A stretch of DNA of 64,000 nucleotides from Krasilnikovozyma curviuscula (GCA_014825775.1 MVAQ01000045.1:48650-112649), one strand, 5' to 3'. Shown: positions 1-13,882, numbered from the stretch's first letter. The notes: generated by a model from the sequence alone, not told the origin. Made by a program: numbers and translations.

Positions 1-321
1 AGAGGCACGTAGACCTACAAACCTTGGTCTGAGATGGAAATGACTTGGAGTGAGATTGCAAGCGTGTTCGAGGTGCGACGCGCTTTGTTGCCATTTGGGA
101 GAACCACAATTTTTAGAAATTGGCCCAACTTCCCCCTCTCAAAATGTCACCGATAGCTTTATATGGGGCATAGAAGAGCTGAACATCACTCAATAAATAT
201 TCCTATTTTCTTGGAAATTCCTCCAGGCGCATCAGAAATTTTGCTCGAAACCGAGCAGAGGAGAAAGGTGTTATTTCTTGGGCTAACCCCCTCCCCAAAA
301 AAATTGTATCTTTTCCCAGCT
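1..321. other. gene-free left edge, upstream of IMP dehydrogenase
   Basis: No coding exon that I can support. A pyrimidine/A-rich stretch (about 285-320) lies directly before the IMP dehydrogenase start and probably holds its core promoter and 5' UTR. Confidence 0.5.
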
Positions 322-2713
322 ATGCCAGCTCAAACTTACCTTGCACCTGAGTCTGCTATGGACGAGTTGGCCAAGTACACTCGAGGGGATGGTCTCAGCG
401 TCACCGAGTTGGTCAGTCTCTCAAAATTTTCTGCTGATGTTTGAACGATGTGTGCTGAATTACTTTTGGTTTCGTTGCCTACAATGTGATTTCAGATGGA
501 CTCTAGAACCCATGGTGGATTGACTTACAATGACTTCCTCATGCTTCCAGGTCACATCAACTTCCCAGTGAGATCATCTTACCACTCTCAAGATGATGAC
601 TCGGTAGAATCCTAGCTGACTTCCTCAACTTTGGGTTTTACTAGGCTAACATTGTATCCCTTGAGTCTCGGTATGTCTTTACACGTCTACTCGTGGTGTT
701 CGGAGGCCTTCAGTCTAGCTAATCGGTCGAAAAAATTTCCATTCCCACGCAGCATTACCAAGCGTATCTCTCTCAAGACTCCTTTCCTTTCCTCCCCAAT
801 GGACACTGTCACCGAATACAAGTAAGCTCACTGTTTATATAGAATACATTCAGCCTCATTTTCTGACATTCATCGCGTCCTCTTTCCGCCAGGATGGCTA
901 TCTCTCTTGGCTTGCACGGTGGACTTGGTATCATCCACTACAACATGTCACCTGAAGCTCAAGCTGCCATGGTTCGCAAAGTCAAGAAGTTCGAGAATGG
1001 CTTCATCACCGATCCAGTCGTCCTTTCTGCCCAAGCAACCGTTGCTGACGTCTTGGACATCAAGGCCAAGCTCGGTTACTCCGGTATCCCAGTCACTGGT
1101 TAGTACCTGGTTTCTTTTTCGCACAAACATTGTTACTCTGTGGTAAGGCTGGGAAGGAGTTTTGAATGAAGAATACTTTAAACAATAACCTTCGTTCTTC
1201 GGTAATAACGCTCCTCTAGCGGAGGAGTGTGTAAATTGACGATAACGTTTATAACCCATGTCCGCTGACAAAATTCCCTGGCCTTACCTCTGTTTTCAAT
1301 CGTCTTATTACTTTGCATCGCCGCTTTGACACTCTTGACTGACTCAATTCCATTTTTGTTGTGACCATCAACAGACAATGGCAAAATCGGTGGTAAACTC
1401 CTCGGTATCGTCACTGGACGTGATATTGGTTTCTGCACCAACCCAGAGAAAGTCACTCTCGCCGAAATCATGTCCAAGGACCTCGTCACCGCCAAGAAGG
1501 GCATCACTCTCGAAGAAGCCAACAACATCCTGAAGGACTGCAAGAAGGGTAAACTTCCTATTGTCGACGAAGAAGGTCACCTTATCTCCCTCCTCGCCAG
1601 ATCTGACTTGCTCAAGAACAGAAACTACCCCAACGCATCCAAGTCACCAGCAACCAAGCAGCTCTACTGTGGTGCTGCCATTGGAACCCGACCAGCCGAC
1701 AGAGAGAGACTTGGCCTCCTTGTCGCTGCCGGTTTGGACGTCGTTGTCATTGACTCCTCCCAGGGTAACTCTATCTGGCAGATCGATATGATCAAGTGGA
1801 TCAAAGCCACCTACCCCAACCTCGAAGTTGTCGGTGGAAACGTCGTCACCCGTGAACAAGCCGCCAACCTCATTGCTGCCGGTGCCGATGCTCTCAAGAT
1901 CGGTATGGGATCTGGTTCCATTTGTATCACTCAAGAGGTCATGGCTGTCGGTCGTCCACAGGGTACCGCAGTCTACGCCGTCTCTGAATTCGCTAACAAG
2001 TTTGGCGTCCCAACCTGGGCCGATGGTGGTATCTCGAACATTGGTCACATTGCCAAAGCTCTTGCTTTGGGTGCTACTGCCGTCATGATGGGTAGCATGT
2101 TGGCTGGTACCACTGAATCTCCAGGAGAATATGTCAGTTTTCTTCCTACGTCTCCATCATTCGCCTTCTTTTTATTGACACTGATTCGTTCTTTACAGTA
2201 CTACCAAGATGGAAAGAGAGTCAAGGCTTACAGAGGAATGGGTTCCATTGACGCTATGGAGCATCAATCCAAGGGTGCCGTCAAGGTTGCCACTGCCCAC
2301 GTCGCTGCCGACAACGCCGCTGCCTCGAGATACTTCTCCGAAGGTGACTCTGTCAAGGTCGCCCAAGGTGTCTCTGGTGATGTGCAGGACAAGGGCTCAG
2401 TTGATGCCTTTTTGCCATACTTGTACACTGGTCTTCAACACTCCCTCCAAGACTCCGGTGTTCAGGTTAGTCATTTCATCCTTTGCTTTTGATTTACCAT
2501 CTCATACTGACCTCTTTATTTTACAGAGCATTGATGAGCTCAAAGTCGGTGTCAAGGCTGGATCTGTTAGATTCGAGCTCCGAACTGCCTCCGCACAGGC
2601 TGAGGGTGGTATTAGCGGTAAGTACTTTTCAACACAATCACTATTGTGTATCGTGTCTGATCATTGTTGTCAATTTAGGTTTGACTTCATACACCAAGAC
2701 TCTGTTCAAGTAA
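322..2713 (+). CDS. IMD1: inosine-5'-monophosphate dehydrogenase, multi-exon
   Basis: Catalyses NAD-dependent oxidation of IMP to XMP, the committed step of GTP synthesis, in the cytosol. The start is ATG at 322 ([16 protein letters not shown]). Small exons follow, including one of about 26 nt encoding ANIVSLES. The 5' half carries the barrel start ([42 protein letters not shown]). Two CBS motifs follow ([36 protein letters not shown]). The large exon from about 1375 gives [11 protein letters not shown], then the catalytic loop [13 protein letters not shown] with the active-site Cys, then [11 protein letters not shown] and [10 protein letters not shown]. The last short exon ([11 protein letters not shown]) ends at TAA 2711-2713. 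Full length, about 540 residues, with no break. This is the enzyme family targeted by mycophenolic acid. It converges on RVB1. Confidence 0.95.
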
Positions 2714-3196
2714 TCCCCTCGCCCACTACACCTTACGTTTTATCTCCCATAATCAACCCACATCTCACCGCCCACATCACGAAATGTTGTCGCCAGCATC
2801 TTTTATCATCTACGCACCACTCAGATCGAGTGTACCTGGCTTTCTCTATCCTCCTTTGGACTCACGGCGTGCAGCTCGATGACCGACCAGTCTCAGCTGG
2901 CACTTGTATCAGTAAACCATCCTGCATTTTTATGCCTATTATTTCGTTGCCAAATCTGAGTGAAATTTGCAAGTGACTTTGACGAGGGTTAAAGTCTTCG
3001 TGTGCACAACTTTGACCAAACAGAGACTTCTGGAAAAATTGACTCTGAAGAGACAATGTTATGGCAGCAATATATTCACTGAGACAAAATATTACGCCAT
3101 CATATCAGAGTTTCCTATCACGATCGCCGAACTGGGAAATATCAATGAGATCAGCTGGGAGCGGGGGGAAGGGAAGAACCTGGGACGAGAACAAAC
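2714..3196. other. convergent intergenic region IMD1/RVB1
   Basis: 3' flanks of two convergent genes. Open frames here have no homology-like content or splice context that I recognise. Confidence 0.5.
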
Positions 3197-5026
<1,830 letters not shown>

Positions 5027-5843
5027 TTTGAATCAGACGGCGATTTGGTGATGTTTTGGTTTGGAAGTTGCAGGCCCCCTCGCGAACGGGGGAATGCAGT
5101 TGAAGCAGCCACGAAACAGACTAGGAATTTCAAGGATTCAAACAGTGATTTAACATTTACAGAAAATTCTGGCTTTGGAATTTGACCTCTAAGGATGTTA
5201 GACTCAGCTTGTAATGGCGATTGCGACATCTCTCAAGGGTAAGTAAAGACCGCAATTGCCTCAACACTCAGCCTCTTTCTTGGTGGAAAAGCGGACTAAC
5301 CAATGTAAAAGTGAAAATAAATTTAAAATGACCTTGTGGTGTTGTCGGTTGAGGTGAAACTTCTGTTCGCTTAATAGCCCTCATCAGTGGTATGGCGTGG
5401 AAAAACTTGCAACCCTTCACCCGCCCTTGAAACAGAGGACTCTCATCAGTTAACCTAACTTTACAAACAGCTGAAAATTCACTTGAAAATGAGAAAAGTC
5501 GTGACACGCTGCCTTCGGAGGAATTAAGCAAATCCCAAACCACAAGCTTGTTTACATTCAAAGTTCCCAACCAACCTTTCTTCGTAGCCTACCTACTGAG
5601 TCATAGCTGTGGTCCAAGATACTGAAAAACAATCTGCTATCTAGTTATTAGGGTTAGCTTGTAGACAGGGTGTGATACATGATTTGTCTTGCTGACCGAG
5701 TGCTTGCTTCATATCACAGGTTTCGATATCAGACAAAAACGCGGACGGTCTCTTCTACCAAACTACGGCAATTCTAATCCTTCATTACATCATCTCATAA
5801 TGGCCTCCTGACTCTGTTCTTCTTCTCTACATCCCAACTCCCT
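5027..5843. other. intergenic region, RVB1 promoter side
   Basis: About 0.8 kb between the RVB1 start and the stop of the acetyltransferase gene. Only short unsupported frames are present. It likely holds the RVB1 promoter and the 3' UTR of the downstream-lying gene. Confidence 0.4.
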
Positions 5844-6693
5844 CTACAGCGGCTGCGAAACCTTGAACGCAGCCTCTGCGCTCCCGCCCAACTCGCCTAC
5901 AGAGTTCCACAGCCCCAATAGCGGTCTGCCCTTCCTTTCATCGGCAGGCACACAGCCTTTGAAGATGCCAACCTCATGGAAGCCGTTCTTCAGAAAAGTT
6001 TTCTGCGATCCTATGTTATAGTCGAACGCTTGACCAACGACTTGGGCCATCTGAACCGGGGTCGTGGACGTAATATAAGGGAAGTATACTGAAAGTGTTT
6101 TCTGAGCGAATGCATCAAAAGGAAGAAGGGTAAGAGAGAACTGCGATGGAAAACAACGGAACGAAGCGCTGGACGAGTTTGATTTACTCACTGACATAAT
6201 ACCCTTAGACCAATACTCTGGGTCTAGATAGAAACCGATGTTCCATACCCTCAGCGGGTCGTCGACAGAGAGTATCGCATTCTTATTCGCAAGCTCCTTC
6301 TTCAGCTCGAGGTCCACGACGTGCGAGTAGCTGTATGGCGAGAGTCCGATTGCACCAATGAACTGGCCGTCTGGATAGAGTTCTGACTTCCTCGATAAGT
6401 CTCGTATCGCTGCAGTCACAGGAATGGTTCGTCAGCCGGATTCATCAATTAATGTCGCGAATCAGTCACTCACTGAACACGTCCCCAATGTCAGCTCCCT
6501 CCTTTAACCTGTCGTCAATGCTATTCACCCAGCTCTCGGCATGCGACAGCTCGAATGGGAAAGGTGGGCCTGAGAGGTTCATGTACACTTCCTTGGTCTG
6601 CAGAATGAGCGTTTGCGCAACGGCATCGTTCAGACGGTAGCCAGTGAGGGCAAGCGATTCGGATCCTGGGAGTTTCAGGACAGTGCTAGACAT
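5844..6693 (-). CDS. GNAT-family N-acetyltransferase
   Basis: Predicted acetyl-CoA-dependent N-acetyltransferase of the GNAT fold (Acetyltransf_3-like). Three exons. Exon 1 (from ATG 6693) gives TGYRLNDAVAQTLILQTKEVYMNLS and FPFELSHAESWVNSI. Exon 2 has the central strands GQFIGAIGLSPYSYSH and the typical RVWNIGFYLDPEYWSKGIMS, where YWSKGIM matches the acetyl-CoA pyrophosphate-binding segment. Exon 3 has the final strand-helix part: QAFDYNIGSQKTFLKNGFHEVG followed by FKGCVPADERKGRP. The stop TAG is at 5844-5846. About 230 residues with no signal peptide. The substrate cannot be told from sequence; a protein N-terminal or small-molecule acceptor is equally possible. Confidence 0.8.
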
Positions 6694-7669
6694 ATGGGCA
6701 GATGGAGATGTAGTGAAGATTGAGATGGGAGGGTGAGATGGTGTCGAGAGCAGCAGGCAATTTAGTAAAAAACGACGACCCGGCTCAAGTCATTTTTCTC
6801 ATGCGTTTCAGGACCGCGTGGCTCCGCGTCTGGCTGTCGGAGTCATCGTAGTGACTTCAGAGGAGAGACAATAAACGGTCCCTGGGAGTTATATTCAGAA
6901 GATAATATCTGATGGATCTGCTGTTATTTCAAGAGATTCAAGTTGCAGACGCACCACATCAGATATACTAGTGATCGCGAGGAAGCTTTCATCGCTTTTC
7001 AGGGTCCCGTATAAAGTTCTAATTTAATAGCAACCTACTTCATTGCTCTTGCGCTTGTAACTTTCTCGTCTCTTTCAAACCTGGGACCTCAACCGCCAGA
7101 AATAGAATGAAAACCCAATTCAACCTGACAATTTATTTAAGTCGAATTACAGACAAAGACCAATTGCGACAACCCGCTTGCTTGAAGCGAGATAGAACGG
7201 TCGAAAAGACAGGCCAAAACGGATCGAAAAAGGAAGGATGAAGATCAATAAACATAACAATAATCACCAGGCGCGATGGCGTCAAAAAACCTGATGCAGA
7301 CTGCCCTTCCTTCGCTCGACCCACTACAACCGTCATTATTTACACCTAGAAAGTAGAGGGGTGGATCAAATCCATTCCAGTTTCCTGGTTCTCAAGTAGG
7401 ACGTGGCACTCACACTGTTAATAGCGCTCGGCGCAAGCCCGATCCAATGAACGTTAGAAAGTTGGAACTGAGCATGGCGAGGAGAAGAGTAGTTGCCAGG
7501 TAAAGGAAAAGTGTGTTATGGAGCCGATCTTATGTTTGTATGTAATTTCCTCGAGGTACAATGGATAATCGTGGTCACTGAAAGAAAAGAGAGAGAAGAA
7601 GACGAAAGGAAATGTTGGGCAATTTGAAAGCAGCGACCCAGGACTACAAAGGAGCACGTCGTTCATCAA
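6694..7669. other. intergenic region upstream of the acetyltransferase gene
   Basis: Nearly 1 kb without a supportable gene, ending at the first tRNA-Leu gene. It contains the acetyltransferase promoter. No repeat or RNA structure that I recognise. Confidence 0.4.
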
Positions 7670-7785
7670 GGAGATGTGGCCGAGCGGTCTAAGGCGCCGT
7701 GTTAAGGTTATTCTTGATTCAATACTCTTGTTCGCAAGCAGTTCCGCGGTCCGAAAGGGCATGGGTTCGAATCCCATCGTCTTCA
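7670..7785 (+). tRNA. tRNA-Leu (anticodon AAG) with 36-nt intron
   Basis: A 116-nt gene. The acceptor arm GGAGATG pairs with CGTCTTC (one G-T and one T-G wobble), discriminator A. The D arm GGCCGAGCGGTCTAAGGC is typical of Leu. Anticodon stem CCGTG pairs with CGCGG across the intron; loop TTAAGG gives anticodon AAG with G37. The intron follows position 37 (36 nt, about 7708-7743) and contains CTT that can pair with the anticodon. The long variable arm and T arm ATGGG-TTCGAAT-CCCAT are intact. A T-rich stretch follows at once and fits a pol III terminator. Identical to the gene at 10477-10592 on the other strand. Confidence 0.97.
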
Positions 7786-8342
7786 AGTTTTTGTTGTTTT
7801 TTTTAATTCTGTGCTCAATTTTTCGTGCATATCTCATGAACCTTTTTGTTGATCATGTTTGCTCAGTTTATAATTACATTCTACGCTGGCCCATTTTTTA
7901 CGGATTGTTTGCATGTCACAGAGTTTGCAGTATAAATCCTTCCGAGGTAGAGCTCTGGGGGTTCTCGACAGCTTTCACCAGTGCGACGCCTACCTGCCTT
8001 TGCAGGCACCGTACTTTTGGAAGATCATTGACTCGCTGAATGATATATGGTTGGATCCGCCAACATAGGATAAGGTTGTGTCTCAGGTTGGAAAAAGTAG
8101 CTCTAGGTATCAGTGTGTTTATCAGGCAGTTGCGATTCCATCCAGGCGTCGCGTCGGTAGTGAATTCATCTGTGACATGTTTTCATGTCTAGTCATGCCT
8201 AGAGGATGCTTTTTACTACATTTGTTGACGTCAGTAAAGACTTTCAAGCAGCGCGGTTATTGCCTGTGAAATGGTTTAAGACTACCTTTGATACATCGTC
8301 AAACAACCGACTACATAATACGCAACTAATGCGCGGCCACCT
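7786..8342. other. intergenic region between tRNA-Leu and NUP54 3' end
   Basis: T-rich terminator (TTTTTGTTGTTTTTTTT) directly after the tRNA. Beyond it I see no gene. Confidence 0.5.
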
Positions 8343-10049
8343 TTACTTCCGAGGAGATGATTCCTTGTCTATTCCCAATCCGTGTCGTAGCACCTCTATT
8401 GAAGCATTGTCATTCTTGATCACTTGAATGAGGTAAGCAAGAGCAGTTTGTTGATCTTGAATGATCTGGTGGCGAAATTACGAAAGAAGAAAAAGTAATC
8501 AGGGATAGAATCATAGAGCAAAGCATGCATTTACTCACTTTAGCCAGTCTTTCCATTCCCTCCTCGTCGACGATCCCCCAACCCTCTCGGCCGGACCCAT
8601 TCAAAGCTCTCTCCCTTTCTTTCCTCACGACACCTAATAGCGCCCACAGTTCAGTCATCCTTCCTCTGAACTTGCCCATTCCACCAGGCTGATCGAGTTC
8701 TTGCGCAACTGCCTCTAGCTTCCTCTGCCAAACTTCGTCCTTAGCGGTGTTGGACGACGAGTACGATGATGAAGTTCGGAATAGTATCCGAAGGATGTGG
8801 AGTAGACGATGTGAGAGTGTTTGTTGGAGGGAAATGCATTTTTGTAAGCGGAGAGTGAGGTCAATGGAATGCTTTTGCTGTAGCGTTGTAAGACGAGTTG
8901 ACAGCTCCTGTTGTAGAAGTTGCGACACTACCGTCAGCAATAGGAAATACCAAGCCAAACAGAACTTAAAAAGTTTTGAAATTCAGAGATTGGACTCACC
9001 TGCAGTTTCGCATGCTGCTTTCCAGCCATGCCAACTTGCACGTCGACTCGCTTCTTCACATCCCCCCAGCCAACCGCCAGTGCAGGTACCATCGTCTTGG
9101 GATCTGGATTCGCTCTCTCAGCTTTGAACCAAAGTGCATCATCCAATGCTCTTGCTGGGCGTGCGTAAAGATGAGCTTGATTTGATGGGACGAGGTTGTA
9201 AAAGTAATACTGCAAACGATTAAACAAGGTAAGTGGAGTGACATTAGAACCGGAAAGAAATTGAATTGAAAAGAACACTCATACCTGGAAAGCACAAGTG
9301 GGACTGTTGGGATCAAAAGCATTCTTGATCTTCTCAATCTGTTGTTCGATAGGCACTTCCGAGGCAGCATTGCTCTGAGCTAGAATGGACTGGCTCAAGC
9401 TTGGGCCGAACTTTGAAGTGGAGTTCTGCTGCTGTTGTTGATTGTTAGCTCCTAATTGAGACAGGGTCAAAGGGTTGTTATTGGTTGAACCAAACAGCGA
9501 GGTCTGCTGCTGTTGCTGCTGAGGTTGTTGTTGCTGCGTGTTACCAAAGAGCCCTCCGCCGAATAGGCTCGAGGAACCAGTAGCAGGTTGTTGTGTGCTG
9601 GTGGTGCTAGTAGCCGGAGCTCCAAAGCTGAACGTCGGAGCAGCTGGAGCAGTTGTAGAAGCACCAAAAAGACCTGTCCCCGCCGTTGTTGCTGGCTTCG
9701 CACCAAACAGACCTCCTCCTGTGTTGTTTGTTGCACTGCCGAACAGTCCCCCTCCTGTTGCAGGTGCAGGTGCTGGTGCTGCCGGCGTCGACCCAAAGAG
9801 GCCAGTGGAAGGCTGGCTTTGCTGCTGCTGTTGAGGCTGGCCAAAAAGAGAAGTACTAGCTTGGGCTTGTGGTTGAGCTGGAGCACCGAACAGAGAGGTG
9901 GTTGGCTGAGCAGGTTTGGCCGCTGAAGCTCCAAATGAATTCCCAAAGGTACCTTAGGCAAGGGGGACCAAGCAGCGAAGGAGAGTCGAATCAGCTCTGG
10001 GTTCAACCTAAGGACAATCCAGGTGAAATATCTACTCACCGAACGACAT
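8343..10049 (-). CDS. NUP57: nucleoporin Nup54/Nup57, FG-repeat protein
   Basis: Central-channel nucleoporin of the Nsp1-Nup49-Nup57 (Nup62-58-54) complex. The first exon is only 10 nt (10040-10049, MSF plus one base); the protein continues as GTFGNSFGASAAKPAQP after the intron. The N-terminal part is a low-complexity FG domain with many LFG motifs (TSLFGAP, TGLFGST, GGGLFGSA, GGGLFGAK, SSSLFGGGLFG) and Gln runs. Later exons hold the conserved Nup54 alpha/beta region (EQQIEKIKNAFDPNSPTCAFQ, YYFYNLVPSNQAHLYARP, DDALWFKAERANPDPKTMVP, WGDVKKRVDVQ) and coiled-coil helices (QQLSTRLTTLQQKHSIDL, WQRKLEAVAQELDQPGG). The last exon ends ESSPRK, TAA 8343-8345. Strand and fold are clear; small exon limits are by eye. 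Confidence 0.92.
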
Positions 10050-10476
10050 GACTTTCAGCCAAGTTGTTGAAGGGGTGGAATCGGACACCTGGACTATATT
10101 CAGTCCTCAAGGCGATGTGAACAGAATTCAACAAAATCTCCTCGCCTCGCGCAATGACAAGCAAGCACCGAAGCCCTAGAACACTTTTCACAAAAATTCT
10201 TTTGCTATTCTATAAATATATATGTCTGACAGAATACAGTCCAATTGCTAATGTAGTGCAGGCTGTTTCCTACAAAAAAAAAGACCATTCCGAAGAAAGC
10301 TTCTGGCGCATCTGAATGTGTGGGCTAGGAGCATGACCAGAAGCACTTTGTGTCAAAACGAAGGATAAAGGGTACCCGTAGCTAGCTGCTTCGGTTTGAC
10401 ACTTCCTTGTTTGTTAAAAAGGGTACTGTGTTGGTTTCAAGAAAAGTTGATCTCAGAATTTAAAACCACAAAAACT
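10050..10476. other. NUP54 promoter region
   Basis: About 430 bp between the NUP54 start and the inverted tRNA-Leu. It carries a short TATATATATG-like stretch (about 10215) and an A9-10 run (about 10275). No gene seen. Confidence 0.4.
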
Positions 10477-10592
10477 TGAAGACGATGGGATTCGAACCCA
10501 TGCCCTTTCGGACCGCGGAACTGCTTGCGAACAAGAGTATTGAATCAAGAATAACCTTAACACGGCGCCTTAGACCGCTCGGCCACATCTCC
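10477..10592 (-). tRNA. tRNA-Leu (anticodon AAG) with 36-nt intron, second copy
   Basis: The reverse complement is base-for-base the same 116 nt as 7670-7785, intron included: acceptor GGAGATG/CGTCTTC, anticodon AAG. Similarity continues about 20-25 nt past the 3' end (AGTTTTTGTGGTTTTAAATTCTGAG here, compared with AGTTTTTGTTG then T8AATTCTG in the other) and weakly 5' (GTTCACAACAAG here, GTTCATCAAG there). This fits a small segmental duplication rather than independent genes. Confidence 0.97.
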
Positions 10593-11196
10593 TTGTTGTG
10601 AACGGATCGCAGTTGTTTGTTTAGTATGCTCATAATGCTCCACCACAATTTCAATCGCGTTTTTATATCTTCATGAGTCTAACATCAGTATATGACATAG
10701 TGGGAAAGTTTTTAATACAGTAAACATTTTATAACTAGGGATATTGTTGGAAGGGTCTAAACAGTAAGCAAACCCAGCCTGTTCCTTAGCAACGACATCT
10801 ACTTTCGTTAGAGCCAAAAATGTTGCGCATTCTATCATAAAGTACCTGAATAAGCGTGATGTGTAGTATACGACATGTTATATATTGGTACAAGATACTG
10901 AAAGATGTGAATACATCTGGTGAAAACAAGATGCAGTGTTGTCTGAACTGCTGTAGCACCTGGGACAGAGAGTACAAGATTGTGCAACAATATCCTAGAA
11001 AATTTAGACATGCACAAATGTGAAGATAGTTGATTTTCATGGTCTTAAGATGCTGTGGTGATGGTACGTTTGAGATTATTGAATAGAGATGGGGTTTGAG
11101 TTGACGAGAACATAAGAAGAGTTCGGGTTGAAGTGTGGAGCTGTGAAATGTTGTTACATTTTGGTGAGATAATGCTGATTAGATTCCAAATGGAAC
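10593..11196. other. intergenic region between tRNA-Leu and ammonium transporter 3' end
   Basis: About 600 bp, AT-rich, with short unsupported frames only. It probably contains the transporter 3' UTR. Confidence 0.4.
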
Positions 11197-13583
11197 CTAA
11201 GTTGACGTAGACGAAGACGTGACCTTCTCGTTCGATTCCTCTTCTTGATGAGATGGCGCAGCTTGGATTGGATCGGCTGAACATGTTTTTGGTGGTGGAC
11301 AAGAATGATCGTTTCTCTTTTCGTTTTCTTCTTCAAAGGTAACAGTAGGGTTGTGGGTGGTTGTTGAGACAGGAATAGCGACGGTAGATGTCGTGGTTGT
11401 ACTTTCGTTGACATCTGTTTTTGAGGGAATTTTTTGAGTAGTGATGTGGCTTCTGTTCACGTGGTGCTGTTCTGCTGATCCAGGAAAATAGTTGGATTCT
11501 ACATCTCTTCGTAGTGATACAAAGTCCTGCACAAACTACAGGTGGAAAGGCAAATTGTCAAATCAACGAGGTGCGCGCGTATGTGCAAGAATCAGACCCT
11601 TACCTCATCGTGATCTGTCTCGTCCATACCAACTATCTGATCCTCTGGATTGGCTTTGAAATGGAGTCCAGGCACTAGATTGATGACAAACATGATCACT
11701 GCATTCCAGTCCCTACCATTAGCTGACACATCTTCCTTGAAGAGCAAAGGACTTCCTTACAGTATGTAACGGCAAACGTCCAAGCACCTCCGACCACCAC
11801 CCAAAGAAGCTGCAAACCTAATTGTCTGTAGTTTCGATCCAACCATCCACCTGGTATATAAGTGTAGCCGTCATTTGCTGCCATAGAAGCTTGGGCAAAG
11901 AGGCCAGTCATCAGAGTTCCAACGACACCGGAAAGACCGTGACAAGCGAAGATATCAAGTGGATCGTCAACCTGAAGGGAGGTTTCTTAGTGAGTGACAA
12001 ACATCTCGAGGCGAAATCATTGGAGGGAATCTGGACCACTTACCCTCATAGTGTTCTTCAACCTTGTTGCCAAATTGGATGCGAGCGCCGCGAGGAAACC
12101 AATGAGGACAGCAGCTGGAGGACCAACAAAACCAGCAGCAGGGGTGATAGCCACTAATCCACAGATGCTACCTGTACACATTCCGATGATGCTCCATTTC
12201 CTTTCCAGCCTCCAATCTAAGATCATCCAAGTGATTCCTCCCACACTGCCAGCTAAGTTTGTGGTAACGATCGCCATCGCAGCCCTGATGTTCGCAGCGA
12301 ACGTGGATCCGCCGTTGAAGCCAAGCCACCCAACCCAGAGCAAGACCGTTCCGAGGACAACATGGGAGATATTGTGTGGTTTAAAAAGGAGGACTGAGGA
12401 TGAATAACCGTACCGCTTGCCGATAAAGTACGAATAGGCTAAGCCAGCGACACCAGAGGCGATCTCAATTGGGACTCCACCTGCATAGTCAAGAATTCCC
12501 ATTTTGAAAGCCCATCCGTTTGAGGACCAAACCCAATGGGCAAGAGGGTCGTAAACTTCATGCGACGACGAACAAGTTAGGAACGGGTTCACATCTTCCA
12601 CGTAGACATAATCTTCTTACCCAGTGTAGTCCAGCAGAAGGTGAAAACCATAGCTGGAAGGAATCTCGATCGCTCAGCAGCAGCTCCCAGAACAATAGCA
12701 GGAACTAGAGCGGCGAACATGGACTACCAATTACAAGACGCGTCACTTCAGATATGAACTATCAACACTTAGGTGGGAACCAAGCTTACCTGGTACATGA
12801 AGAAAACAATTTCTGGAATCTTGTTGTTGGCTTCAACAATCGGTAGATCTAGTACTTTCATCATTCCAAAGTTTCTAAGGTTTCCCCAAAATGCACCTCC
12901 CGTCTTGCTGAAGACGAACGAGTACTAAATGGCGGACACAATTTTAGTCACAGTCATTTTGAAGATCGAAGTATGGTCTGCCTTACCCCCCAAAAGAAGA
13001 ACTGGAACGAGACGACAGCCAACGAACTGATCGTCATTCCCAACAAGGAGAGCGCATTCTTTCGTCGCACGAGTCCAGAATACAAGTATCCAAGCCCTGG
13101 ACTGATAGTTTTACAATTGAGAATGAGAGCAAGAACATGCATTTGCTCAGCGTACATCAAGTGACTTTTTCACACGCGAGAAGGTTACTCACATCATCAA
13201 CCAAACTAACGCACAGCATACGAGGACCCAAGCAATGTCTCCAGGGTCATAGGCCGCAATAATACCATCTGATGTAGCGATCAGATCCTGTCGACAGTGA
13301 CGAAAAATCGACAGAGAGGAGGAGAGGCGGGGGGTAAGTCCACCCAGCACTGCCTAAACGTTTCGCCTTGCAAGGCCGACGAGGAAAAAAGCTGCAAAGT
13401 CGAAAGCTTACCGTTCCACCTGAGTTTATCTGAACATCCTCTGGAGTTGATCCTGATACGATGTTACCACTGGAAATAAGAAAAGAAGGGGGGATTCGAG
13501 TCAGTTTTCAGATAGAATTTTTGGTCTTGGAAAAACTGTTGAACGAAGGCAAGGAACGACACGTACTATGTCAGATTTGGCAT
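11197..13583 (-). CDS. ammonium transporter, Amt/MEP family, Mep1/3-like
   Basis: Plasma-membrane ammonium permease with eleven predicted helices. The first exon is 17 nt (MPNLT, ATG at 13583), then YGNIVSGSTPEDVQINSGGT. Conserved family blocks: DIAWVLVCCALVWLM; PGLGYLYSGLVRRKNALSLL; FWGYSFVFSKTGGAFWGNL; AAERSRFLPAMVFTFCWTTLVYDPLAHWVW (split by introns); signature DYAGGVPIEIASGVAGLAYS; NISHVVLGTVLLWVGWLGFNGGS; ATNLAGS-like; ITPAAGFVGPPAAVLIG; DDPLDIFACHGLSGVVGTL with the second pore His. At the first pore-His position there is Glu (VPIEIASG), as in yeast Mep1/Mep3 and unlike Mep2. The cytosolic tail (from about VMFVINLVPGLHFK) is long, Ser/Thr-rich and low complexity; stop at 11197. At least eight exons. 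Confidence 0.95.
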
Positions 13584-13620
13584 GCTCTGGATGGGTTTAG
13601 CTGCTCTCTCTAATGTGTGT

Positions 13621-13626
13621 TTATCT
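13621..13626 (-). promoter_or_regulatory. possible GATA-factor site upstream of the ammonium transporter
   Basis: TTATCT on the + strand reads AGATAA on the gene strand, about 40 bp upstream of the ATG. Fungal ammonium permeases are commonly under GATA-factor nitrogen control, but one 6-mer is expected often by chance. Confidence 0.2.
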
Positions 13627-13882
13627 GCAGTACGATCGTCCTCTGAGCTTGAGTGTGTTGTGGACAAGACTTTTTCATGCCGGGGTCGAATTTTTAGTCC
13701 AATACGCAATCGGTTGCCCCACTGCAGGAAAATATGCTTGGAATTTCATCGATTTGTTGCTTTCAAGGGTTACTAGAGCAATTTCGAGAGAACAGTTCGG
13801 GTTCGGTTCGCAGAAGGGTGCTGAAGTGAAGCGAAGGAGAAAATCTATACAAGGTTCTAAAAAGTAAACAACGCCGCCGCCT

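Noticed and set aside
9538..9926. Ala/Val- and Cys-rich open frames on + across the nucleoporin FG region
   Set aside because: Antisense products of CAG/FG repeat coding on the other strand.
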